Assembly (NCBI GenBank): GCA_902589175.1
Contig: CACIRX010000004.1
Span: 24,369-88,368, forward strand
Source: an uncultured Pelagibacteraceae bacterium
Lineage (GTDB): Bacteria; Pseudomonadota; Alphaproteobacteria; Pelagibacterales; AG-422-B15
Length of the DNA: 64,000 nt
Direction of reading: 5' to 3'
The position numbers were made by a program, and so were the translations under genes. Within the stretch, counting starts at the first letter, position 1. The number at the start of each line of letters is the position of its first letter. The notes under the pieces were generated by a model. The model saw nothing but the letters and a program-made list of their open reading frames with translations, did no database searches and was not told where the DNA came from. Of the stretch, positions 55,931 through 64,000 are shown one piece after another.

Positions 55931-55950
55931 ATTTTAATAAAAATAAATTT

Positions 55951-56343
55951 ATGAAAGATATCAAGCATTTTTTGAGACAAAACTCGCTAAGACCAACTAA
56001 GCAAAGAGTGATTATAGCTAATTACTTATTTGACGGTGTAAACAAGCATGTAACAGCTGAAACTCTATCAAATAAACTATTGAAGATGAAAGCGGGGATA
56101 TCTCTTGCAACAATTTATAATACCCTTCACGACTTTTACGAAAAAGGTCTTTTAAAAAAATTAATGATTAATTCTGAACGTATTTATTTTGATACTAACA
56201 CTGAGCATCATCACCACTTTTATTCTAAAAAGGATCAAAAATTGATAGATATAAATGTAGACATGAAAGTAAATGGCATTCCAAAACCTCCAAAAAATAA
56301 AAAAATTAATAAGATAGAAGTTCTAGTTCATCTAGATAATTAA
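55951..56343 (+). CDS. irr: Irr iron-response transcriptional regulator (Fur superfamily)
   Basis: LRPTKQRVIIANYLF, ISLATIYNTLHDFYEKGLLKK, EHHHHFY histidine cluster; divergent from fabA as in Rhizobiales. Confidence 0.9.
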   Translation: MKDIKHFLRQNSLRPTKQRVIIANYLFDGVNKHVTAETLSNKLLKMKAGISLATIYNTLHDFYEKGLLKKLMINSERIYFDTNTEHHHHFYSKKDQKLIDINVDMKVNGIPKPPKNKKINKIEVLVHLDN

Positions 56344-56366
56344 TTGATAATAATTCTCAATATCAG

Positions 56367-56383
56367 TTTAGAATGATTCTAAT
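56367..56383. promoter_or_regulatory. Candidate Irr box (ICE) upstream of rubrerythrin
   Basis: TTTAGAATGATTCTAAT; perfect 15-bp dyad TTAGAAT-G-ATTCTAA; matches the ICE pattern TTTAGAA-N3-TTCTAAA except the last base. Confidence 0.65.
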
Positions 56384-56441
56384 GTATTGACTTTTTTTAA
56401 ATCGATCTTATCTTTTCTATATAATTATTAAGGAGAGATTA

Positions 56442-56861
56442 ATGACTGAATTAAAAGATAGTAAAACTTTGGATAACCTAAAAGCAGCATTTGCAGGTGA
56501 AAGCCAAGCAAATAGAAGATATTTATACTTTGCACAAAAAGCAGATGTAGAAGGCCACAATGATGTAGCGGCTGTATTTAGATCAACTGCCGAAGGTGAA
56601 ACAGGACACGCTCACGGACATTTAGAATTTATGGAAGAAGTAGGTGATCCTGCAACAGGAGAACCAATTGGTTCAACTGAAGATAATCTAAAAGCTGCTA
56701 TAGCTGGAGAAACTCATGAGTATACTGATATGTATCCAGGTATGGCAAAAACCGCAAGGGAAGAAGGTTTTGATGAAATAGCCGACTGGTTTGAAACGTT
56801 GGCTAAAGCTGAAAAATCTCACGCAGGTAAATTCCAAAAAACATTAGATTCAATCGATTAA
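56442..56861 (+). CDS. Rubrerythrin (erythrin-type; no C-terminal rubredoxin domain)
   Basis: [62 protein letters not shown]: duplicated E..ExxH diiron ligands; 139 aa; no CxxC. Confidence 0.93.
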   Translation: MTELKDSKTLDNLKAAFAGESQANRRYLYFAQKADVEGHNDVAAVFRSTAEGETGHAHGHLEFMEEVGDPATGEPIGSTEDNLKAAIAGETHEYTDMYPGMAKTAREEGFDEIADWFETLAKAEKSHAGKFQKTLDSID

Positions 56862-56863
56862 TT

Positions 56864-56890
56864 AAAAAGGGGCTTAAACAGCCCCTTTTT
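56864..56890 (+). terminator. Intrinsic terminator after rubrerythrin
   Basis: AAAAAGGGGC-ttaaaca-GCCCCTTTTT perfect 10-bp stem. Confidence 0.85.
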
Positions 56891-56898
56891 ATTATATA

Positions 56899-58239
56899 AT
56901 GGATACAAAAAAAGAAGGCAGTTTAGCTGCACCTACACGAGATATAGTAGATTGGAACTCAGATGAATATCTGAACGAAAAAGCTTTAGACGCTGAGATG
57001 CGTCGACAGTTTGAAGTTTGTCATAGTTGTCGACGGTGTTTTAATCTCTGTGATAGTTTTCCGACATTATTTGATTTTATCGACGACTCTCCTAATGAGT
57101 CAGTTGATGATTTAACAAAAAAACATTTCGAGGATGTCACAGATAAATGCACATTATGTGATATGTGTTTTATGACTAAATGTCCTTACGTACCGCCCCA
57201 TGAATTTAATATCGATTTTCCTCATTTGATGCTCAGATACAGAACATATCAAGAAAATCAAAAAAAATTATCTAAAATTCCAAAAGAACTTGCAAAGGTA
57301 GATCGAAATGCGAGTCTCGCAAGACTGTCGCCTAGTATAGCTAATTGGTCATCTGATAAAAAGAATAAACTAACAAGAAGTTCGTTGGAACTTATTACAG
57401 GTATAGACAAAGATGCTGAATTACCTAAGTTCGAAAAAAAGTCATTTCATGATAACTTCAAAAATACATCCAATAAGCTAAATAAAAATGCTCCAGCTTA
57501 TGGAAGAAAGGTCGCAATTTATTCAACATGTTATGTTAACCATAATAATTCAAAAGTAGGAGTAGCAGCTAACAATGTTTTAAATTTTAATGGCGTGGAC
57601 ACAATATCAACTTACCCAGGTTGTTGTGGAATGCCACATCTTGAGCAAGCTCAGCTTGAAAAAGTAAAAATTCAATCGGAAAAAGTCTCAGAAGAACTAT
57701 GTAAACTTATTGATCAAGGTTATGACATAGTAACTCTCACAGCCAGCTGTGGATTAATGTTAAAATTTGAATGGCCATTAATTAACCCAGAAAATAAAAA
57801 TGTTAAACGGCTATCAAAGCATGTTTTCGACATTGATGAATATATTGTTGATATAGCTAAAAAAGAAGGACTTGTTGATGGTTTACAATCTTTTGATGAC
57901 GGAATTACTGTTCACAACGCTTGCCATGCTCGAGCACAAAATATGGGCAATAAAGCACTAGAAATGTTGAAAAAAATTCCCGAAACCAAAGTAGATGTCG
58001 TTGAAAAGTGCGCTGGACATGGAGGAACTTTTGGGGTTATGAAAAAAACAAGAAAGTCGGCAAATAAATACGGCAGGGCGACTGCTCGTCAAATCCGAAA
58101 CAAAAAAAACAAGTATATGGTCTCGGACTGCCCTCTTGCTTGTAAGCATTTAAATGAATTTTTAAATGAAGATAAAGATACAAAATATATTTCAATGCAC
58201 CCAATAGAAGTTATAGCAAAATCCTATAATTTAACTTGA
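56899..58239 (+). CDS. GlpC/HdrD-like 4Fe-4S + CCG-domain oxidoreductase (rubrerythrin-associated)
   Basis: Two ferredoxin-type motifs CHSCRRCFNLC and CTLCDMCFMTKCP; CCG-type motifs YPGCCGMPHLEQ and NACHARAQNMGN...EKCAGHGGTFG. Confidence 0.88.
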   Translation: MDTKKEGSLAAPTRDIVDWNSDEYLNEKALDAEMRRQFEVCHSCRRCFNLCDSFPTLFDFIDDSPNESVDDLTKKHFEDVTDKCTLCDMCFMTKCPYVPPHEFNIDFPHLMLRYRTYQENQKKLSKIPKELAKVDRNASLARLSPSIANWSSDKKNKLTRSSLELITGIDKDAELPKFEKKSFHDNFKNTSNKLNKNAPAYGRKVAIYSTCYVNHNNSKVGVAANNVLNFNGVDTISTYPGCCGMPHLEQAQLEKVKIQSEKVSEELCKLIDQGYDIVTLTASCGLMLKFEWPLINPENKNVKRLSKHVFDIDEYIVDIAKKEGLVDGLQSFDDGITVHNACHARAQNMGNKALEMLKKIPETKVDVVEKCAGHGGTFGVMKKTRKSANKYGRATARQIRNKKNKYMVSDCPLACKHLNEFLNEDKDTKYISMHPIEVIAKSYNLT

Positions 58240-58269
58240 TATTTAATGATTAATTATTAGGTAAGTGAT

Positions 58270-58863
58270 ATGCCAATTGAACAAAAAAAAATCGACTCAT
58301 CAGATTTACTAGACTTAAATACTTATTCAAAAGAGCGTAAGGCAATTCGAAAAGAAGTTGTTGCAATGAAAAAAAATAGACGAGTAGAGTTAGGACCACA
58401 TTCTACTTTCTACTTTGAAAATTTTTTTACAATGAAGGCTCAAATACAGGAAATGCTTTATATTGAAAAAGGTGGCGATGAGCAATTAAGAGATGAGTTA
58501 GAGGCATATAATCCACTAATACCAAATGGTTCAGAATTAGTTGCAACATTCATGTTTGAAATAGATAATCCAATAACTAGAAAAAAAGTTTTGTCTTCTC
58601 TAGGTAATGTAGAAAATAAGACATACATAAAGGTTAATGGAAATAAAATTTTTGCTGTGCCTGAAAATGACGTAGATCGTACAGACAATTCAGGAAAAAC
58701 ATCATCAGTTCATTTTCTGCACTTTAAATTTGAAGATCATCATATCAGAGATTTTAAAGATATGGATTGCACTGTTGAGATTGGAACCGACCACGAACAC
58801 TATCCACATATTTCTTTATTTACTAATGAGGTAAGGTCTGCACTAATAAAAGATTTTGATTAA
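58270..58863 (+). CDS. DUF3501 family protein
   Basis: Follows rubrerythrin/Fe-S protein; RKEVVAMKKNRRVELGPHSTFYFENFFTMKAQIQEMLYIEKGGDEQLRDELEAYNPLIPNG typical of DUF3501. Confidence 0.82.
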   Translation: MPIEQKKIDSSDLLDLNTYSKERKAIRKEVVAMKKNRRVELGPHSTFYFENFFTMKAQIQEMLYIEKGGDEQLRDELEAYNPLIPNGSELVATFMFEIDNPITRKKVLSSLGNVENKTYIKVNGNKIFAVPENDVDRTDNSGKTSSVHFLHFKFEDHHIRDFKDMDCTVEIGTDHEHYPHISLFTNEVRSALIKDFD

Positions 58864-59321
58864 TCTTTTCCAGTAGATCCAAATCCTCCATCTCCTCTTT
58901 TTGTTTGATCAAGATCTTGAACTTCTTTAAACGTTACCTGTATAGCGTTTGTGAAGACCATTTGAGCAATTCTATCTTTTGGATGAACAGTAAATTCATC
59001 TTTGCTTAAATTTATTAATACAACTTTAATTTCACCTCTATAATCACTGTCTATTGTTCCAGGAGTGTTTAATATTGTTATACCATGTTTAAATGCTAAA
59101 CCAGATCTTGGCCGAATCTGAGCCTCCAAACCTTTTGGCATTGCAATTGAAATTCCACATGGAATAATTTCTCTTTCCCATGGACGAATTTTAATTGAAT
59201 TTTCAATGGACGCACTTAAGTCAACTCCAGCAGCCTCATCGGTTTGATAATAAGGAACATCAAAATCCTTAAGCTTTGAAATTTTTTTTATATGTACTTC
59301 TGAGAAAGGTAGATTAGCCAA
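58860..59321 (-). CDS. dut: dUTPase
   Basis: YQTDEAAGVDLSA, RPRSGLAFKHGITILNTPGTIDSDYRGE, RGDGGFGSTGK. Confidence 0.97.
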   Translation of the reverse strand: MANLPFSEVHIKKISKLKDFDVPYYQTDEAAGVDLSASIENSIKIRPWEREIIPCGISIAMPKGLEAQIRPRSGLAFKHGITILNTPGTIDSDYRGEIKVVLINLSKDEFTVHPKDRIAQMVFTNAIQVTFKEVQDLDQTKRGDGGFGSTGKD

Positions 59322-59331
59322 ATCAATAATA

Positions 59332-60537
59332 TCAATTATTTAAGTGAAGAGAAATTTTTTGACACAGTTTCTTGGCTACTTCTTTTTTTGTCATCAATTC
59401 CCAGTTTTCAGAATATAGTTTTGACGTAAAGTATATTTTATTTGTATCCTGATTAAATATACTATTTTCTGAAACATTGTTGCCTAGAACCCAATCACAG
59501 CCTTTTTTATTTAATTTTTCATCAGAGTTTCTTTCAAGATTACTAGTCTCAGCTGCGAATCCTACTACCAGTTTTGGCCTTAGATGGTTTCTTTTACTTA
59601 GTCTTTCCAAAATATCTGGGTTTTCTTCTAAAATAATATTTTGACGTGATCCATCTTTCTTTATCTTTGTAATCTCTTTATTAGCAATCTTATAATCTGC
59701 TACGGCAGCGGCACATACTGCTATATCTGCTGGCAGTGAATTTTCGCATGCTTCTAACATTTGATCAGCTGAGTCCACTTTTATGACTTGTTCTACATTA
59801 GGCTCGGCTAAGCTCGTTGGGCCAGAAACTAAAGTTGTTTTTGCACCTAAGCTTTGTAATGTTTCTGCTATTGCATAGCCCTGTTTTCCAGAGGACTCAT
59901 TAGAGATAAATCTTACAGGGTCTATCATTTCTTTAGTAGGACCAGCAGTCACTAAAGCAGTTCGATTCACAAGAGGTTTATAATCAAGCGCATCAAAATA
60001 TTTTTTAATAAATTTTACGACTTCATTCGTTTCAGCCATGCGGCCTTCACCGTATTCACCACAAGCCATTTCACCGTTATCCGGGCCGATAAATTCGACA
60101 CCATCGTTTTTCAATGTCTCAACATTTCTTTGTGTAGAATTATTCAACCACATTCTTACATTCATTGCCGGTGCAATCAGTATTGGCTTGTTTGTAGCCA
60201 TGAGAACAGTAGATGCAAGATCATCAGCTACCCCGTAAGCCATTTTTGAAATCATATTTGCAGTCGCTGGAGCAACTAAAATAATATCTGACAATCTAGA
60301 AAGTTGAATGTGACCCATTTCATGCTCATCTGTTAAATTAAACAAATCAGTGTAAACTTTGTTTCCTGAGAGACTCTCAATAGATAAAGGTGTTACAAAT
60401 TCAGATCCAGATTTTGTTAAAATACATGTTACGTCTACGTTATTTTTCTTTAATTCACGTATTGTTTCTAGAGACTTATATGCAGCAATTCCTCCAGTAA
60501 TAATCAATAGAACTTTTTTATTTTGCATTTTGTACAC
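59332..60537 (-). CDS. coaBC: Bifunctional phosphopantothenoylcysteine decarboxylase/synthase
   Basis: ITGGIAAYKSLE, APAMNVRMW, TAGPTKEMIDPVRFISNESSGKQGYAIAE. Confidence 0.96.
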   Translation of the reverse strand: MYKMQNKKVLLIITGGIAAYKSLETIRELKKNNVDVTCILTKSGSEFVTPLSIESLSGNKVYTDLFNLTDEHEMGHIQLSRLSDIILVAPATANMISKMAYGVADDLASTVLMATNKPILIAPAMNVRMWLNNSTQRNVETLKNDGVEFIGPDNGEMACGEYGEGRMAETNEVVKFIKKYFDALDYKPLVNRTALVTAGPTKEMIDPVRFISNESSGKQGYAIAETLQSLGAKTTLVSGPTSLAEPNVEQVIKVDSADQMLEACENSLPADIAVCAAAVADYKIANKEITKIKKDGSRQNIILEENPDILERLSKRNHLRPKLVVGFAAETSNLERNSDEKLNKKGCDWVLGNNVSENSIFNQDTNKIYFTSKLYSENWELMTKKEVAKKLCQKISLHLNN

Positions 60538-60583
60538 GTATACTTTTTTGTTCTAAATGACTAGTAATAAACGAAAAATTTTT

Positions 60584-62119
60584 CTAAATGAATACAAAAG
60601 TAAGCATTATTCCAACTATAAGGGCTACACCGCCTATTACATATGAATTGCTAGCACTATTTTTTGGCGTTTTATCCTCTTCATTCTTTACAATCAAATC
60701 AAAGGCTTGATCAGCTCTTGAGATAAAGTCGGGAATGTCAGGAACTTTTCTTGCTATACTTTGTAATGCTTGTTGCGTTTGTTGAAGTCTATTTTTTATT
60801 CCTAACTCATCTTTTATCCAAGTTTCAATTTCAGGTTTCGATACTTCCCAAAAATTAATATCTGGATCCAACTTTCTGGCAACGCCCTCAACCGTTATCA
60901 TTGTTTTCTGTAAGAGCAAAAGTTGTGGTTGTAAAAACATATTAAATTGCTTTGTTATATCAAATAACTGGAGAAGCACATTTCCCATTGAAATATTTTT
61001 AGCTTTTTGATTTATGATTGGCTCCCCGATCGATCTCAAAGCTTGTGAAAAATCCTCTATAGATTGATTTTTGTCAATCAAGCTTGCTTCTTGATGAATT
61101 TTTGCAATATGTAAATAATCTTGTTTTATAAATCCATAAATAATTTCTGCTAAATAAGATCTATTTTTTTTATCCAATCTACCCATAATACCAAAATCAA
61201 CTGCTAAAAGTTTACCTTTTGGATTAAGGAATAAATTACCTTGATGAAGGTCGGCATGAAAATACCCATCTCTTATTGACTGTCTTAAAAAATTTATAAT
61301 CAGATTTTCAGCTGCCTGTTTTTTATTTACTTTTTTTTCGTTCAGCTCATCAATTTTATCTGCAGGAACACCAATAATTTTTTCCATCGTGAGTATTTTT
61401 TGAGTAACTTTATCCCAATAAACTTTTGGCACATAAAAACTCTCATCCATATTCGTATTCTCAGATAACTCTGAAGCAGCCGCAGCTTCATATCTTAAAT
61501 CCAGCTCAAACTTTATGACTTCTTTTGCTTTTTTTATTATAGAATTAGGCCTTAACCTTTGAAATTCAGTGAAATTTTCCATGAAAGTGGTAAGCCACTC
61601 AAGCCTTTCCATTTCTTGATTGATTATTTTTTCTATTTCTGGCCTTAGAACTTTAACTGCCACATCAATTTCTGTATTAGATGATTTTATTTTAGCAAAA
61701 TGCACTTGAGCAATTGAAGCTGCGGCAATTGGTTCGCTAAATTGTGAAAAAATACTATCAATACTTGTTCCAAACTCATCTTCAACAATTTCAATAGCTG
61801 TTTTTCTTGAAAAGGGTGGCAAATTATCTCTTAATAATGAGAGATCCTCTGCAATTGTATTGCCTACGATATCAGGCCTTGTAGATATTAACTGTCCAAG
61901 TTTAACAAATGAAGGACCAAGTTCGTTCAATGCTTGCGCAATTCTTAACCCGTCAGATTTATTCTTATGGTTTCTATCATAAGACACGCCTATAGAAATT
62001 AAATTAGTAAAAAAAATAAATAAAAATTTAAATCGTATATTTTTATTTATTAAGATTAATACATTGTACTTTTTTAGTACTCTAATCAGTTTGATCAAAA
62101 AAAGTAAATTACTGAGCAT
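60584..62119 (-). CDS. ubiB: UbiB ubiquinone biosynthesis kinase-like protein
   Basis: ELGPSFVKLGQLISTRPDIVG, AAASIAQVHFAK, DGYFHADLHQGNLF, C-terminal TM. Confidence 0.95.
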   Translation of the reverse strand: MLSNLLFLIKLIRVLKKYNVLILINKNIRFKFLFIFFTNLISIGVSYDRNHKNKSDGLRIAQALNELGPSFVKLGQLISTRPDIVGNTIAEDLSLLRDNLPPFSRKTAIEIVEDEFGTSIDSIFSQFSEPIAAASIAQVHFAKIKSSNTEIDVAVKVLRPEIEKIINQEMERLEWLTTFMENFTEFQRLRPNSIIKKAKEVIKFELDLRYEAAAASELSENTNMDESFYVPKVYWDKVTQKILTMEKIIGVPADKIDELNEKKVNKKQAAENLIINFLRQSIRDGYFHADLHQGNLFLNPKGKLLAVDFGIMGRLDKKNRSYLAEIIYGFIKQDYLHIAKIHQEASLIDKNQSIEDFSQALRSIGEPIINQKAKNISMGNVLLQLFDITKQFNMFLQPQLLLLQKTMITVEGVARKLDPDINFWEVSKPEIETWIKDELGIKNRLQQTQQALQSIARKVPDIPDFISRADQAFDLIVKNEEDKTPKNSASNSYVIGGVALIVGIMLTFVFI

Positions 62120-62798
62120 TTATAATTTTTGTGGCATTGTGTATGGCTACTATTCCATTAAAAATATTACGATAGTTTACATCTTTAAATTTTGTACCCT
62201 CAATTATTTTTTTAAAATTTTCTTGTGATGGGAAATTACTGATTGTTTTTGTCAAGTACTCATAAGGCTTTTCATCTCCAACAATAATTTTACCCATTAC
62301 TGGTATAATTGAAGAATAAAAATTATACACACTTGAAATTGTTTCATTCTCAGCTTTGGAAAATTCTAAGCAATAAAATTTTCCTCCAGGTTTTAACACT
62401 CTATATGCTTCATCCAATGATTTTTCAATATTAGAAAAATTTCTTACACCAAAGGATACTAGGTATGCATCAAATGTATTTTCTTTAAAAGGGAGATTTT
62501 CTGCAGGTGCAACAATCCATTCAATTTTATCTTTAAAGGTGTGATTTTTTTTTCCTTCTTCAACCATAAATTCATTAGGATCACACACAGTAGCCTTTCC
62601 TTTGCCTTTAACTCTTTTTAAAAATCGTCTTGCAACATCACCAGTTCCTCCGGCTACATCAATTATATGCATCTCCTTTTCCGGAGAAAGCCAATCTATT
62701 AGTAATTTTTTCCAATACCTATGTGCACCAAGTGACATAAAATCATTCATGATATCGTATTTGCTCGCAACTTTATCAAAAACTTCTTTTGTTTCCAT
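62109..62798 (-). CDS. ubiE: Demethylmenaquinone/ubiquinone methyltransferase UbiE
   Basis: FDKVASKYDIMNDFMSLGAHRYWK, DVAGGTGDVARRF, SFGVRNFSNIEKSLDEAYRVLKPGG. Confidence 0.96.
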   Translation of the reverse strand: METKEVFDKVASKYDIMNDFMSLGAHRYWKKLLIDWLSPEKEMHIIDVAGGTGDVARRFLKRVKGKGKATVCDPNEFMVEEGKKNHTFKDKIEWIVAPAENLPFKENTFDAYLVSFGVRNFSNIEKSLDEAYRVLKPGGKFYCLEFSKAENETISSVYNFYSSIIPVMGKIIVGDEKPYEYLTKTISNFPSQENFKKIIEGTKFKDVNYRNIFNGIVAIHNATKIINAQ

Positions 62799-62851
62799 AA
62801 TACGCTTATTTATTTAATATCTTATAAACTAAAAAAGTATAAATATAATAT

Positions 62852-63679
62852 ATGCCAGAGCTACCAGAAGTCCAAACAGTTGTAAATGGCATAAAAAGCA
62901 AAATTAATAAGCATAAAATTTTACGATTCAAGAAATATATAAGTAAATTAAGGTATCCTATCCAAAAAAATTTAGCCTCAGAAGTAGAGAGCTCTACAGT
63001 TACAACTGTTTATCGAAGAGCAAAATATATAATTATAAATTTATCAAATAACAGATCCTTAGTAATACACTTAGGCATGTCAGGAAGGATTATTATTGTA
63101 AAAAATAATAAAAAAAAATTTAAACACACACATTTCTCTATCTTATTTGACAAGAACTTAGTTTTTCAATTTATTGACCCACGAAGATTTGGATATATTT
63201 TCGTTACGGAAACGGCCTCATTAGAAAGCCATAGGTTTTTTGTGAACCTTGGAATTGAGCCCCTTATTAGACAATTTAATGATCGGTATCTTTTGAACGT
63301 AACGAAAAATAAAAAATCACCGATTAAAAATATAATTATGAATCAAAAATATATTGTTGGTGTTGGAAATATTTATGCTTCTGAAGCATTATTTATGTCA
63401 GGTATTCATCCATCCAGGTTAGGTGAAGATATTACAAAACGGGATTGTATAAAATTGGTACGCGCTATTAAAAGTGTACTAAAAAAATCTATAAAATTAG
63501 GCGGTTCAAGCATAAACGATCATAAGATGGTTTCTGGAAAGATGGGATATTTTCAAAATAAATTGTATGTTTATGGTAGGGAGGGATCAAAATGTGCAAA
63601 AAGGTCTTGTCAGTCGCCCATAATACGAATAGTAATATCGCAACGTTCATCATTTTATTGTTCTGAATGTCAAAAATAA
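62852..63679 (+). CDS. mutM: Formamidopyrimidine-DNA glycosylase
   Basis: MPELPEVQTVVNGI, HLGMSGRI, VGVGNIYASEALF, C-terminal zinc finger. Confidence 0.96.
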   Translation: MPELPEVQTVVNGIKSKINKHKILRFKKYISKLRYPIQKNLASEVESSTVTTVYRRAKYIIINLSNNRSLVIHLGMSGRIIIVKNNKKKFKHTHFSILFDKNLVFQFIDPRRFGYIFVTETASLESHRFFVNLGIEPLIRQFNDRYLLNVTKNKKSPIKNIIMNQKYIVGVGNIYASEALFMSGIHPSRLGEDITKRDCIKLVRAIKSVLKKSIKLGGSSINDHKMVSGKMGYFQNKLYVYGREGSKCAKRSCQSPIIRIVISQRSSFYCSECQK

Positions 63680-63695
63680 AAAAATATAGTTAATT

Positions 63696-63959
63696 ATGGC
63701 CAATACAAAATCTGCAAAAGGTAAAGTAAGAGAGATTTCAAAAAAAACAGACATTAATAAATCTGTTAGGAACAGATATCGTACCTATATTAAAAAAGTA
63801 GAACTAAATATTGTTAAAGGCAATAAAAATGAAGCTCAAGAGGCTCTAAAGCATGCAGAGTCAGAAATAATGTCAGCTGTTTCGAAAAAGATTGTTCACA
63901 AGAACACTGCCTCAAGAAAAATTTCACGTTTATCCAGCCAAATAAAATCTATCAAATAG
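63696..63959 (+). CDS. rpsT: Ribosomal protein S20
   Basis: MANTKSAKGKVREISKKTDINKSVRNRYRTYIKKVE; KKIVHKNTASRKISRLS. Confidence 0.95.
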   Translation: MANTKSAKGKVREISKKTDINKSVRNRYRTYIKKVELNIVKGNKNEAQEALKHAESEIMSAVSKKIVHKNTASRKISRLSSQIKSIK

Positions 63960-63984
63960 ATTCATTAAACTTTTTCCGTAGCTT

Positions 63985-64000
63985 ATGAAAAGCAGTGAAA
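63985..64000 (+). CDS. Possible start of dnaA (only five codons visible)
   Basis: ATG AAA AGC AGT GAA after mutM-rpsT, where dnaA follows in many Alphaproteobacteria; synteny only. Confidence 0.3.

Noticed and set aside
63925-63945. TTTATCCAGCC near the end of rpsT as a possible DnaA box
   Set aside because: Differs from TTATNCACA at two positions, is inside a coding sequence, and there is no cluster.
1-64000. CRISPR arrays, transposons, integrases, prophage, toxin-antitoxin or restriction genes
   Set aside because: No direct-repeat arrays or related protein motifs were seen; coding is nearly continuous with housekeeping genes.

Overview
The window is a very AT-rich, gene-dense stretch of an alphaproteobacterial chromosome. 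It looks like a streamlined, probably marine (SAR11-like or HIMB59-like) lineage; this assignment rests only on gene order and composition. I find about 70 intact CDS, almost all conserved housekeeping genes: aroE-coaE-dnaQ, secB, hslVU, a his operon, dapB-dnaJ-dnaK-grpE, rph-rdgB, rsmI-gshB, maeB, murJ, trpS, the tsaB-fur-miaB-phoH-ybeY-lnt-metK-trmB-nusA-infB-rbfA-truB-rpsO-pnp supercluster, purF, fabI-fabB-fabA/irr, a rubrerythrin/Fe-S protein/DUF3501 cassette, and dut-coaBC-ubiB-ubiE/mutM-rpsT. What may be the first bases of dnaA lie at the right edge. There are no rRNA or tRNA genes (no intergenic gap exceeds about 125 bp), CRISPR arrays, mobile elements or phage genes. The most interesting signals are: (1) an Irr/ICE-like palindrome directly upstream of the rubrerythrin-Fe-S-DUF3501 cassette; (2) a rimP-leader-like attenuator hairpin now directly in front of nusA, with rimP itself missing (rimI, ylxR and yraN are also missing from their usual slots); (3) all eight convergent gene junctions overlap at their stop codons, six by exactly 4 bp; (4) the lpoA-like gene and rsmI have abutting divergent start codons (CATATG) with no spacer; (5) matching heat-shock-type promoters in front of dnaK and hslV; (6) a perfect 10-bp-arm inverted repeat between fabA and irr.
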